Shown piece by piece: positions 1 through 8,540 of a stretch of DNA of 64,000 nucleotides. The notes under the pieces were generated by a model. It searched no databases. It was not told the origin of the DNA and saw only the letters and a program-made list of their open reading frames with translations. Origin of the DNA: Saprospiraceae bacterium (GTDB taxonomy: Bacteria > Bacteroidota > Bacteroidia > Chitinophagales > Saprospiraceae); assembly GCA_016715985.1 (NCBI GenBank), contig JADJXD010000001.1:2418001-2482000 (forward strand). The letters run 5' to 3'. Made by a program: the position numbers and the translations under genes. Position 1 is the first letter of the stretch, and the number at the start of each line of letters is the position of its first letter.

Positions 1-1116
1 CAGTTCAATATCTTCATAATTTTTTATTGTAACACTATTGATAGACGTGATAACATCTCCCGGCAATAATCCTGACATTTGAGCTGCACTTTTTTTCTCC
101 ACTTCTTCTACATAAAATCCTGTGTTGGATGGAACTTTTAAATTAAATTCCTTTACCAATTCTTCATTTACGTCATATCCTCCTACACCTAAACTTGTAC
201 GCTCAATATCACTTCCTTGTTGTACAATATCTGACACCACTTTTTTTACAATATTTGATGGAATAGCAAAAGAATAACCTGCAAAAACTCCTGTTGGGGT
301 GGCGATAGCTGTATTTATTCCTATAAGGTCTCCATTCAGATTTACTAAAGCTCCACCGCTATTACCGGGATTAATCGCAGCATCGGTCTGAATAAAATCT
401 TCAATTGCCTTCTCGCCCTTAATAATGTCCAGATTTCTTCCTTTGGCACTGACAATGCCTGCTGTTACCGTTGATGTTAAATATCCAAAAGGATTTCCGA
501 CCGCCAAAACCCATTCTCCTACTTTTACCTGATCAGAATCTGCAAACTTTATCGGAGAGATATTTCCGGAAGGTTCAATTTGAATAACTGCCAGATCTGT
601 AGTCTTATCCACACCTATTTTTTTGGCTTTGTACTCTTTACCATTAGAATCAGTTACTCTTATTTCATCAGCAAAACCCACAACGTGGTTGTTTGTGATA
701 ATGTAACCCTCTTTAGAGTAAAAAACACCGGAACCTGAACCATTCTTTGGTCTGTAAAAATTACTTCCGAAAAAATCATCAAATCCAAAAAAGTCCTGAA
801 AAGGATCTCTTCTTTTATTTCTTTGCTCCTCTCTTTTTTGTCTAACTAATTGTTCACTTTCCTCCGCATAAATATGAACAACTGCTCCTGTTGATTTTTT
901 AGCACTCTCTACAAAATCTACTGTCGTAAATGCTGCTGAGGCTGCTGAGGAATTAAAATTTGTAAAAGTTACAGTTTGTTCCTGCTTTTGTTCGATCGTT
1001 TTATCCTTAGTGTATTGTAATCCTGTAAAAACAACAATACCCCCTATCATACCGGATAAAATAAATTTTAGGATAGATGCCATATTGCTTTCAAATTTGG
1101 ACTTTAAACGCACCAT
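1..1116 (-). CDS. htrA: HtrA/DegP-family periplasmic serine protease (3' end outside window)
   Basis: Trypsin-like protease that degrades or refolds damaged envelope proteins. Reading from the ATG at 1116 there is a short N-terminal membrane anchor (about residues 15-35), a low-complexity linker, then the protease domain with the full catalytic triad: His144 in TNNHVV, Asp174 in TTDLAVI and Ser253 in PGNSGGAL. The first PDZ domain starts near residue 300 and is still open at position 1, where the window cuts the gene at about residue 372. A second ATG at 1083 would start just before the anchor and is a possible alternative start. The gene is divergent from cutC. The family call is secure from the triad and PDZ context; the substrate and the number of PDZ domains cannot be seen. 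Confidence 0.93.
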   Translation of the reverse strand, partial: MVRLKSKFESNMASILKFILSGMIGGIVVFTGLQYTKDKTIEQKQEQTVTFTNFNSSAASAAFTTVDFVESAKKSTGAVVHIYAEESEQLVRQKREEQRNKRRDPFQDFFGFDDFFGSNFYRPKNGSGSGVFYSKEGYIITNNHVVGFADEIRVTDSNGKEYKAKKIGVDKTTDLAVIQIEPSGNISPIKFADSDQVKVGEWVLAVGNPFGYLTSTVTAGIVSAKGRNLDIIKGEKAIEDFIQTDAAINPGNSGGALVNLNGDLIGINTAIATPTGVFAGYSFAIPSNIVKKVVSDIVQQGSDIERTSLGVGGYDVNEELVKEFNLKVPSNTGFYVEEVEKKSAAQMSGLLPGDVITSINSVTIKNYEDIEL

Positions 1117-1173
1117 TTTGTATATGGGTTATACCTAAGTAGCTGTTTAACACAATCTTAACAGCAGAATGCA

Positions 1174-1207
1174 TTTGTCATAGAATTCATATTTAATCCT
1201 ATTTTTG
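1174..1207 (+). promoter_or_regulatory. Bacteroidota-type promoter for cutC
   Basis: TTTG at 1174-1177 and TATTTTTG at 1200-1207 match the -33 and -7 elements of the Bacteroidota primary sigma factor, with a 22-bp spacer. The predicted start site lies about 7 bp downstream, giving a short leader before the ATG at 1224. Confidence 0.6.
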
Positions 1208-1223
1208 TGGTTAATTTTATCGT

Positions 1224-1871
1224 ATGTCTTATATTATCGAAGCTTGTGCAGAAACATTGGAAACGTGTAAATCAGCATTTCATAATGGCGCAAATCAGTT
1301 AGAACTTTGCAGCAGACTTGATCTCGATGGTCTCACGCCTTCTTTTGAATTGGCAGAAAGGGTTATTAAGTCTGTTTCCTGCCCTGTAAAGATTATGATA
1401 AGATCCCGGGAAGGTGATTTCTATTATAGTGATGAAGAAATAGCTGACATGAAAAAGACAATAGATGAATTTAAAAAATTAGATGTTGGTGGTTTTGTGT
1501 TTGGAGCATTGTCTGATTCCGGTGTGGACGGAGGATCTATCGGTTTGGATCTGCATAATATCCAGCAGATTTGCAGTATTGCATCACCTTACCCCGTAAC
1601 CTTACACAAAGCTATAGATTTTTGTTCATATCCTTTGAAAGAGATTCACAGAATCGGTAAACTGAAAATAATAAATAGCATACTCTCTTCCGGAGGAAAA
1701 GAAAGTGCTGTGGATGGAATACTTATGCTGAATGAAATGTATCATGTTGCTGCAACGTATAGTATAGATATAATAGCAGCAGGCAAAATTACCGGAAATA
1801 ATCTGCCTTATTTAAAAAGTAAAACCAAAATATCCCATTTTCATGGCAAACAAATAACGAATTTTCATTAA
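1224..1871 (+). CDS. cutC: CutC family copper homeostasis protein
   Basis: TIM-barrel cytosolic protein of the CutC family (215 residues; usual length about 210-250). Family signatures are visible in order: ELCSRLDLDGLTPS (27-40), MIRSREGDF (58-66), TLHKAID (126-132, usually FHRAFD), ILSSGG (153-158) and HFHG (205-208). CutC is historically linked to copper tolerance, but a direct copper function is debated, so only the family is firm. The start is supported by the promoter just upstream. It converges on the PorW-like gene with an 11-bp gap. Confidence 0.88.
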   Translation: MSYIIEACAETLETCKSAFHNGANQLELCSRLDLDGLTPSFELAERVIKSVSCPVKIMIRSREGDFYYSDEEIADMKKTIDEFKKLDVGGFVFGALSDSGVDGGSIGLDLHNIQQICSIASPYPVTLHKAIDFCSYPLKEIHRIGKLKIINSILSSGGKESAVDGILMLNEMYHVAATYSIDIIAAGKITGNNLPYLKSKTKISHFHGKQITNFH

Positions 1872-1881
1872 GTTCAGAATA

Positions 1882-4881
1882 TTATTTTGCTTCCAAATAA
1901 TTTTTATCAAAAAAGATTCTATAACCGCTTGCAGATTGTTCACTCAACATTTTTCGGTAATTTGCCTGAGAAATAGGCAGTACATCATAATTAACATTTC
2001 GTTCAGTAACGTACTCATCTTTATTTGACTGCACTTTTTTATAATAGTCCATGGCTTTGGTGGCGTTTTCAAATTTTCTGACCAAAATCACCTGAGAATT
2101 ATCTTCACGACTAAGACTTGCGTCTCCTAACTGTAAGCGTTCCAGTTTAAAGTACTTTTTATTGTATTCTGAGATGGACACTTTCACATTTACATTTTCT
2201 GCTTCTGTAAGACCATAAGTAATCACTGCTACATAATGCACTTTATCATCTTCTTTTGCATATATTTTATCAACATCTTCGATTTGGACGGTTTTAAAAG
2301 CATCGTTATCGCCTCCCAGAAACCGCATTATTTCTCTGGCTTTTACTTGTTCCGGTGTATTTGGAAAAGATATAATCACATCACTTAATGCCTTAATATA
2401 AGCTTCTTTACCTTCTTTACTGCCCATACACATTGCGCCTAAAAGTGCAAACTTTGGAATATACTTATTTTCCACACCAAATAAAGTTCCGGCTTGTTCG
2501 ACACGGGATGCTGCTACCGCATATTCTCCTCTTTCAAATAAAGAATAAGTTTCTTTATAATAATCTTCCAACTTGTCCCCTTCGCTCTTGTTATTAGCCA
2601 GATAATTCGGGTCTGAAAGTATGCCTGCATATTTTGAATCAGGATATTTCTTAATAATATTGTTTTTGTACTCATTGGCTTTAGCCGGATTTTCAAGATC
2701 GAGATAATCCAGATATAGATAATAATAAGAATCCAGTTCGTGTGGAGTAGGCCCAAATCTTTGGTGCATTCCTTCAAGTGTACCTGCTGATTTGGTATAA
2801 TTTTGAATTTTATCTCTGAAAAGTTTGCCCAAAGTAAACATGGCTGTGATTATCTTGTCGTTAGCTTCCTTCTTCTTAATAGGGTTAGATGGCAGTTCTT
2901 TCATAAATACTGCGTACTCCTCCTGTGAAAAGCTAGTCTCTTTAACACTGTCTTCTTCTTTAGATCCGTCAACGACATCTGAATCTTTTTGGTAGTAACT
3001 GGTTTTCCTGTTTTTACGCCAATTGTCTTCCAATGAAATATTGCCCCAAATTTTAATAAACTCTTCTTTTCCTTTTGGTTTTGCGGTTAGGTTATAAGCG
3101 AAAAAATTACTGTTTCCAAAATTTACATTGGATTTTACGTTAGATGGTTTTGTAAGGTCCTGTTTATTAGCCGGGATTAACGAAGACTGATTTTTATTTC
3201 TTTCCATTGCACGAGCCATTGCTTTTTTCTGTTCATCACCTGTAAGATCTGCAATATAAAGCAAAGTATCCTGATAGTTGATTATCTCTATATTTGTGGC
3301 AATATCAATCAGATTGTTCACATATTTTTTAACTGACGCATATCTACCATCCGTTTGTGGCATTACAAACAACGTGGAGTCGTAATATAGTTTAGCATCC
3401 AGATATTTTTCTTTACCGTAAAAAAGATTTGCAATAGAATAATAAATCTCCGTCTTGAGTTTGATGTCAGAACTATTATTGGCGTTTGATAATCTGAAAT
3501 ATTTTAAGGCAAGATCTGTATTGTTATCAGCTAGTTCCAACTCTCCCATTGTGTAATATATCTGATACTTAACCTCTTCATTTTTAGATTCTTTCAACAG
3601 CTTTTCAAGGTCGTTTATAATGGCATCCTTGGATTTTTTTCCCGTAAGCAATCCGGTTTTTGCAATTGCCATGGTAGCCATAAACTCCATTTTAAAGTCT
3701 TTGCTATATTTTTTGGACAACTCATAATGATTCAAAGCACTGTCAAAACTTTGATTTTGCTGGTAAATCTGAGCGATAATGTAATGGTAACGTGATTTAC
3801 GCTGACGATTTCCTTCTTTTTCAATGGCCTCCAAAAGTTTTGGTATCGCCTTATCGTAATTTTTTTGTTTGACATACAAATTTGCATAAGTAGAGGCCAT
3901 TTCTGCACTTAGCGATTCGGGAAGATTTTCTTTTGAATCAATTTGTCTGAGGACTGTCTCAGCTGAATACCAGTTTTTTCTTTTTATATGGGTTTTTGCA
4001 AGCCATATCATTCCTTCTGTATATGCGGTCTTGTCTTCCGGCACCTTCTTTTTAACCGGAACAGGCGGTTCTTTTTCTTCTATCGTTTTCACTGGAGTTG
4101 AAGAAATTACTTTTACTGGCTCAGATTTAGGTATTTCGGGAACCACCTCATTTTCTTTTTTGGGTTCTTCTTTAGTTGTTTTAGCTCTGGTTGTTCTGGT
4201 TTTTCCTTTACTTTTCTTCTGCTGTTGTTTGCGTTGTTTTTCTTTTTCTTTCTGTGCTGCTTTCTTTTCTTTCTGTTTTTCTTTTTTGTCCTCTTCTCTT
4301 TCCTTAGCAACTCTTATCTTTTCAGCCGCTTTTTCTTTTTTCAGTGCTTCAGCTATTTTAGCTTTTTCTTTCTTTTCTTCTTCTCGTTGTCTTTTGGTTG
4401 CTTCTTTACTCAATTTCTTTTTGACATAATTTCTGCCATAAGGATTATTGGGATTAAAGTCTTCCTGAAAGTACAAAAGTGTTTCTTCAGCAGTTTCATA
4501 ATCCTGCTTTACATATTGAGCTTTTGCCATCATAACATAACAATCATCTATCCAGTCACTTGGTTCATGCAAAGCTGCAACGGTACTAACTTTATCAATG
4601 ATTTTATCCATATCATTAGCAACCATTTTAGGATTGGCAGGAGATACAAAATCTTCAACCTCGAGTATTTCATTATAGTTGTCAATATTAGCTTGACGGA
4701 GCAATACCATACTTTCTTTCATAATTTCATTGGCATTCCAATAACCATTGTAAAAGGCCGTAGTATTGTGGTAAAACTTTCCAACTTTGGAAGTCTCATT
4801 TTTTCTTTTTTTGGAAACACAAGCTGTTATCAACAGTTGGGCTGCGAAAATATAGACGCAAAACCTTAATAATTTATTCAA
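1882..4881 (-). CDS. PorW/SprE-like TPR lipoprotein (type IX secretion accessory)
   Basis: A 999-residue lipoprotein with a signal peptide and lipobox ending ITAC (Cys21). The N-terminal segment FYHNTTAFYNGYWNANE is typical of the PorW/SprE family, whose members are needed for type IX protein secretion and gliding in other Bacteroidota. A strongly charged Lys/Glu-rich linker (about residues 155-245) is followed by several tetratricopeptide-like helical repeats (about 280-530 and 690-850), where partner binding would be expected. The C-terminal part (about 870-999) has a non-TPR alpha/beta look. A type IX cargo protein at 42809 fits this system being present. The assignment to PorW/SprE rather than another TPR lipoprotein is by remembered family resemblance. 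Confidence 0.72.
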   Translation of the reverse strand: MNKLLRFCVYIFAAQLLITACVSKKRKNETSKVGKFYHNTTAFYNGYWNANEIMKESMVLLRQANIDNYNEILEVEDFVSPANPKMVANDMDKIIDKVSTVAALHEPSDWIDDCYVMMAKAQYVKQDYETAEETLLYFQEDFNPNNPYGRNYVKKKLSKEATKRQREEEKKEKAKIAEALKKEKAAEKIRVAKEREEDKKEKQKEKKAAQKEKEKQRKQQQKKSKGKTRTTRAKTTKEEPKKENEVVPEIPKSEPVKVISSTPVKTIEEKEPPVPVKKKVPEDKTAYTEGMIWLAKTHIKRKNWYSAETVLRQIDSKENLPESLSAEMASTYANLYVKQKNYDKAIPKLLEAIEKEGNRQRKSRYHYIIAQIYQQNQSFDSALNHYELSKKYSKDFKMEFMATMAIAKTGLLTGKKSKDAIINDLEKLLKESKNEEVKYQIYYTMGELELADNNTDLALKYFRLSNANNSSDIKLKTEIYYSIANLFYGKEKYLDAKLYYDSTLFVMPQTDGRYASVKKYVNNLIDIATNIEIINYQDTLLYIADLTGDEQKKAMARAMERNKNQSSLIPANKQDLTKPSNVKSNVNFGNSNFFAYNLTAKPKGKEEFIKIWGNISLEDNWRKNRKTSYYQKDSDVVDGSKEEDSVKETSFSQEEYAVFMKELPSNPIKKKEANDKIITAMFTLGKLFRDKIQNYTKSAGTLEGMHQRFGPTPHELDSYYYLYLDYLDLENPAKANEYKNNIIKKYPDSKYAGILSDPNYLANNKSEGDKLEDYYKETYSLFERGEYAVAASRVEQAGTLFGVENKYIPKFALLGAMCMGSKEGKEAYIKALSDVIISFPNTPEQVKAREIMRFLGGDNDAFKTVQIEDVDKIYAKEDDKVHYVAVITYGLTEAENVNVKVSISEYNKKYFKLERLQLGDASLSREDNSQVILVRKFENATKAMDYYKKVQSNKDEYVTERNVNYDVLPISQANYRKMLSEQSASGYRIFFDKNYLEAK

Positions 4882-4920
4882 AATATATTATGATTTATTT
4901 TAATATGAACAATTTGAACG

Positions 4921-4953
4921 CAAATATAAAATCTATTTTTTGTTTTTATCAAT
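4921..4953 (-). promoter_or_regulatory. Promoter for the PorW-like gene
   Basis: On the minus strand TATATTTG (plus 4921-4928) fits the TAnnTTTG -7 element, with ATTG (plus 4950-4953) as a near -33 element 21 bp away. It points at the start codon at 4881 and is back to back with the promoter of the M23 gene. Confidence 0.5.
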
Positions 4954-4960
4954 AAATTTA

Positions 4961-4991
4961 ATTGCATTAAGCATTTATATAACTATTTTTG
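4961..4991 (+). promoter_or_regulatory. Promoter for the M23 peptidase gene
   Basis: TATTTTTG at 4984-4991 matches the -7 element; ATTG at 4961-4964, 19 bp upstream, is a near match to the -33 TTTG. Confidence 0.5.
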
Positions 4992-5027
4992 TGCAAAAAT
5001 ATTTTATCCACAATCAATTATTAAACA

Positions 5028-5849
5028 ATGCCTGACGGCTCTTCAGCTAATAGGAGTTTATGGGATCGTCTCAGGGACAATTACAGAATAACGGTAGTTG
5101 ATGATGAAAATCTTGAAGAAGTTGCATCGTATAATCTTTCACTGATGAACTTTTATATTTTTATTAGTGTCATTGCATCATTACTCTCTTTATTAGTTAT
5201 CTCTTTTATTGTCTTTACTCCTGTTAAAAGACTGATACCCGGATATGGTGAAATTTCGGAAAATAAAAAATTCCTTGAGCTTACCAAAAAGGTTGATTTT
5301 CTTGAAAAAGAAATTGCAGCTAATGATGTGTACACAGAAGGTCTTAAAAACCTGCTGAGTGGGGGCTCTTCTTCAAGTCAGGAAATAACTGACACTATCC
5401 AACAAATAAAAGAACGAACCAAAGAAATTATATCAGCAGAAGAAATTAAAGAAAACAGGAGGGCAAAAGAATTAAATTTTCTTCATTTCAGTACACCTGT
5501 CTTTGGAAAAATATCAGCTCATTTTCAACCGGATATATATCATTATGGAGTAGATATTCTGGCAGAAAAAGATTCTCCTGTGAAATCCATTATGGATGGC
5601 GTTGTTATAAATTCTGAGTGGTCGATTTCTTCCGGCAATACTGTTTATATTCAGCACCCAAGAAATGTTGTTTCTGTTTATAAACATAACTCTGCATTGT
5701 TGGTTAAAACAGGCGATATTGTAAAAACAGGTCAGGCTATTGCGATAATAGGAAATTCAGGTGAAATGTCCACAGGGCCACACCTGCATTTTGAACTTTG
5801 GTATGACGGTAAATATGTAAATCCAGTAAACTATATAACTTTTAATTAA
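5028..5849 (+). CDS. Membrane-anchored M23 (LytM) peptidoglycan peptidase
   Basis: A 273-residue protein with a cytoplasmic N-terminus, one membrane segment (about 41-64), a coiled-coil stretch (about 75-150) and a C-terminal LytM domain facing the periplasm. The zinc and catalytic residues are present: His172 and Asp176 in HYGVD, His220, and HLH at 252-254, so it should be an active endopeptidase that cuts peptide cross-links rather than a degenerate regulator. It runs directly into the HAD gene (4-bp gap), so co-transcription is likely. The closest functional analogues are membrane-tethered cell-shape or division endopeptidases; the specific role is unknown. Confidence 0.88.
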   Translation: MPDGSSANRSLWDRLRDNYRITVVDDENLEEVASYNLSLMNFYIFISVIASLLSLLVISFIVFTPVKRLIPGYGEISENKKFLELTKKVDFLEKEIAANDVYTEGLKNLLSGGSSSSQEITDTIQQIKERTKEIISAEEIKENRRAKELNFLHFSTPVFGKISAHFQPDIYHYGVDILAEKDSPVKSIMDGVVINSEWSISSGNTVYIQHPRNVVSVYKHNSALLVKTGDIVKTGQAIAIIGNSGEMSTGPHLHFELWYDGKYVNPVNYITFN

Positions 5850-5853
5850 TAGT

Positions 5854-6276
5854 ATGAGTCATAGTCTTAAAAACGTAAAAAATGAAAAAGGTGAAAATCT
5901 GAGTCCGGTTTTGCCTGTAGATGTAAAGAATTTTCTGATCGATATTGACGGAACCATCACCGATGATGTACCAAATGAAGAACCAGAGAGAATGGCGCAT
6001 TGTGTCCCATATCCGGATGCTTTGGAAATATGTAATAAATGGTATGACGAAGGGCACATAATTACATTTTTTACTTCCAGAACAGAAGATCATCGCGAGA
6101 TAACGGAAACCTGGCTGAAAAATCAAGGATTCAAATATCATGGCTTATTGGTGGGTAAACCAAGAGGAGGTAATTATCACTGGATCGATAATCACATGGT
6201 GAAAGCCACCAGATTTAAAGGAAAGTTTACAGATTTGGTACGGAAAAACAAAGAAATAGAAGTTTTTGAATCATAA
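5854..6276 (+). CDS. Small HAD-superfamily phosphatase
   Basis: A 140-residue cytosolic protein with HAD motif I, LIDIDGTITDD (Asp30 nucleophile, Asp32 acid/base), motif II in FFTSRTEDHRE and an acidic motif near WIDNHMV. There is no large cap domain, as in short HAD phosphatases of the type often mislabelled phosphoheptose isomerase in Bacteroidota. The substrate cannot be deduced. It lies 4 bp after the M23 gene and is probably in the same transcript. Confidence 0.75.
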   Translation: MSHSLKNVKNEKGENLSPVLPVDVKNFLIDIDGTITDDVPNEEPERMAHCVPYPDALEICNKWYDEGHIITFFTSRTEDHREITETWLKNQGFKYHGLLVGKPRGGNYHWIDNHMVKATRFKGKFTDLVRKNKEIEVFES

Positions 6277-6325
6277 GAATATATTTTGCCCTTCATTCAC
6301 CATTCTTCATGTTAAATATTGAATT

Positions 6326-7348
6326 ATGGTAAAAAATAACCGCATACTGATCACCGGTTCCAACGGTTTTGTAGGATCATATATCGTCAGAGCATTATTG
6401 AATGAAGGATATAAAAATATATTCTGTTTAAAGCGGGAGCATAGCAACACAGATCTTCTAAACGATTTAAAACATGATATAAACTGGGTATTGGGTGATA
6501 TTCTCGACATTCCGTTTCTGGAAGATGTTATGCAGGATACAGATACCGTGATTCATGCAGCAGCTATAGTTTCGCATGATCCAAGAATTAAGCACATAAT
6601 GCTACAAACAGCAGTAGAAGGCACCGCTAATATGGTAAATGTAGCGTTGTTCAGAAAAGTGCGTAAATTTATATTTATCAGTTCGGTGGCAGCATTAGGT
6701 CGGCGAAAGCCAAATGAAATAATAGATGAAGAGGCTGTTTTTTCGCATAGTGAGCTTGATAGTTATTACGGATTAACAAAGTTTTTAGCCGAACAGGAAG
6801 TTTGGCGAGGCGATGCAGAGGGTCTTCCGGTTACGGTATTAAGCCCTTCTTTTATTTTAGGAGCTGGAAAATGGGATCATTCATCTACAAGACTTTTTAA
6901 AAAAGCATATGAAGGATTAAAATATTTTCCTACCGGATCTGCAGGGTTTGTGGATATAAGAGATGTTGCCATCGCTGTCACAAATGTTGTAAATCAGGAC
7001 TTTTTGGGTAAACAATTTATCATCTCAAGCCAAAACCTTTCTTTTGCTGAAGTTCTGAATAATATCTGTCATCATCTGGATGTACAAAAGCCTGTCAAAG
7101 CATTAACACCATTTATTGCCCGATTCCTTATCATTCTGGAATCACTGAAGAGCTCTGTTTCAGGTAACAGTCCTTTCTTAACAAAAGACTCGTATTTAAC
7201 TTCTTCTGCTTCTGTTTGTTACAATAATGATTCATCTGTCCAAAATCTTAAAATGTCTTACAGATCCGTCTCAGAAACTTTAAATGATTGTTGCAGAATT
7301 TTTCTTAAGAGTCGTAAAGAAGGTAAAAATTTCGGAGTCGTATTATAA
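6326..7348 (+). CDS. Extended SDR: NAD-dependent epimerase/dehydratase family
   Basis: A 340-residue Rossmann-fold enzyme. The N-terminal nucleotide site is ITGSNGFVGSYIV (GxxGxxG), the catalytic Ser is in FISSVAALG and the Tyr/Lys pair in SYYGLTK (YxxxK). This pattern is seen in dihydroflavonol-reductase-like and nucleoside-sugar-modifying SDRs. Length and domain order are normal for the extended SDR group. The substrate is not evident; the next genes (RND efflux) offer no metabolic clue. An 86-bp gap separates it from the efflux operon. Confidence 0.82.
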   Translation: MVKNNRILITGSNGFVGSYIVRALLNEGYKNIFCLKREHSNTDLLNDLKHDINWVLGDILDIPFLEDVMQDTDTVIHAAAIVSHDPRIKHIMLQTAVEGTANMVNVALFRKVRKFIFISSVAALGRRKPNEIIDEEAVFSHSELDSYYGLTKFLAEQEVWRGDAEGLPVTVLSPSFILGAGKWDHSSTRLFKKAYEGLKYFPTGSAGFVDIRDVAIAVTNVVNQDFLGKQFIISSQNLSFAEVLNNICHHLDVQKPVKALTPFIARFLIILESLKSSVSGNSPFLTKDSYLTSSASVCYNNDSSVQNLKMSYRSVSETLNDCCRIFLKSRKEGKNFGVVL

Positions 7349-7434
7349 TTACTGTAATCGTATTTTTAAACTTTATTGTGCTGATGTTGTCTTTCTTATT
7401 TAATGCACCTACATAATCCATCATCTCAAGTTTT

Positions 7435-8508
7435 ATGAAAAAATTCATAACACCCATTCTTATTATATTAGTGTTTGCCGTGCTTTTAATAGTAAAACAC
7501 TTCTATTTTCCATCCGAAACCAGTGGAAGGTCTTCGGCCCCAACACCAGGAGGTAGTAAAGCAGGAACGACAGCATTGCCTGTTGATATTATGGTTGTAC
7601 AGCCTTCAAAAGTGATAAACAGTATTCAGACATCCGGTACTGTATTTGCAAATGAACGGGTTGACCTTACTGCTGAAGGTGCAGGGAAAGTAACAGGAAT
7701 CTACTTTAAGGAAGGAAGTACTGTGAAAGCCGGGACTTTGTTAGTCAAATTGAATGACGCAGATATCAAAGCTCAATTGCAAAAGGCAAAAATAGGGCTT
7801 CAGTTAGCTAAAGACAGAGAATCCCGACAAGCTAAATTACTTGAAATACAAGGTACAAGTAAAGAGGATTATGATATTTCTGCCAATCAGATATTGAGTA
7901 TTCAGTCTGAGATTGATTATTTCAGTACACTCGTAGAAAAGACTGAGATCAGAGCACCTTTTTCAGGTGTCATTGGATTCAAAAATATTGCTTTGGGAAG
8001 TTATGTAAATCCGGCTTTTGTAATTGCTACGCTCCAACAGATAAATCCCATCAAAATAGAATTCAGTGTGCCGGAGAAATATGTAAGAAATATTCGGGTT
8101 GGAGAAACAATTGAATATACAGGAGATGGTTTTAGCGGAACCAAAAAAGCAAAAGTTCAGATAATTGACCCGCAGATAAACTTAGAGACACGTAGTCTGA
8201 AAGTAAGGGCAGTGGGTGAAAATACGGTTGGCTTATTGCCCGGTAATTTTGTTAAAGTAAATGTAGCTGTATCCGGTGTTAATGACGCAATACAAATTCC
8301 GACTTCAGCTATAGTTCCGATTCTGAAAGGGCAAAAGGTGTACGTCATGAAAAATGGAAAAGCTTCAGAATCCATTATTCAGTTATCCGATCGGGATGAA
8401 AAAAATGTTACTGTTTCTGAAGGACTGAATCCGGGAGATAGTCTGATTATTTCCGCTATCATCATTCTGAAAGATGGTATGCCCGTCAAAGCCGCCAAAG
8501 TCAATTAA
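7435..8508 (+). CDS. RND efflux periplasmic adaptor (membrane fusion protein)
   Basis: First gene of a tripartite efflux operon. The 357-residue protein has an N-terminal membrane anchor (about 5-20), a lipoyl/barrel-sandwich half (VDLTAEGAGKVTGIYFKEGSTVKAGTLLVKLND), a short alpha hairpin, the second lipoyl half (EIRAPFSGVIGFKNIALGSYV) and beta-barrel and membrane-proximal domains, which is the HlyD/AcrA layout. It would bridge the inner-membrane pump encoded next and the TolC-like channel. The hairpin is short, typical of Bacteroidota MexA-like adaptors. Confidence 0.92.
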   Translation: MKKFITPILIILVFAVLLIVKHFYFPSETSGRSSAPTPGGSKAGTTALPVDIMVVQPSKVINSIQTSGTVFANERVDLTAEGAGKVTGIYFKEGSTVKAGTLLVKLNDADIKAQLQKAKIGLQLAKDRESRQAKLLEIQGTSKEDYDISANQILSIQSEIDYFSTLVEKTEIRAPFSGVIGFKNIALGSYVNPAFVIATLQQINPIKIEFSVPEKYVRNIRVGETIEYTGDGFSGTKKAKVQIIDPQINLETRSLKVRAVGENTVGLLPGNFVKVNVAVSGVNDAIQIPTSAIVPILKGQKVYVMKNGKASESIIQLSDRDEKNVTVSEGLNPGDSLIISAIIILKDGMPVKAAKVN

Positions 8509-8540
8509 TTTATTTAATTAATTCATTCATACAAACTGAT

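Noticed and set aside
4031..4869. Plus-strand open frames opposite the PorW-like gene
   Set aside because: They are the reverse complement of the Lys/Glu-rich coding segment, giving Phe/Ser/Leu runs; no independent gene signals.
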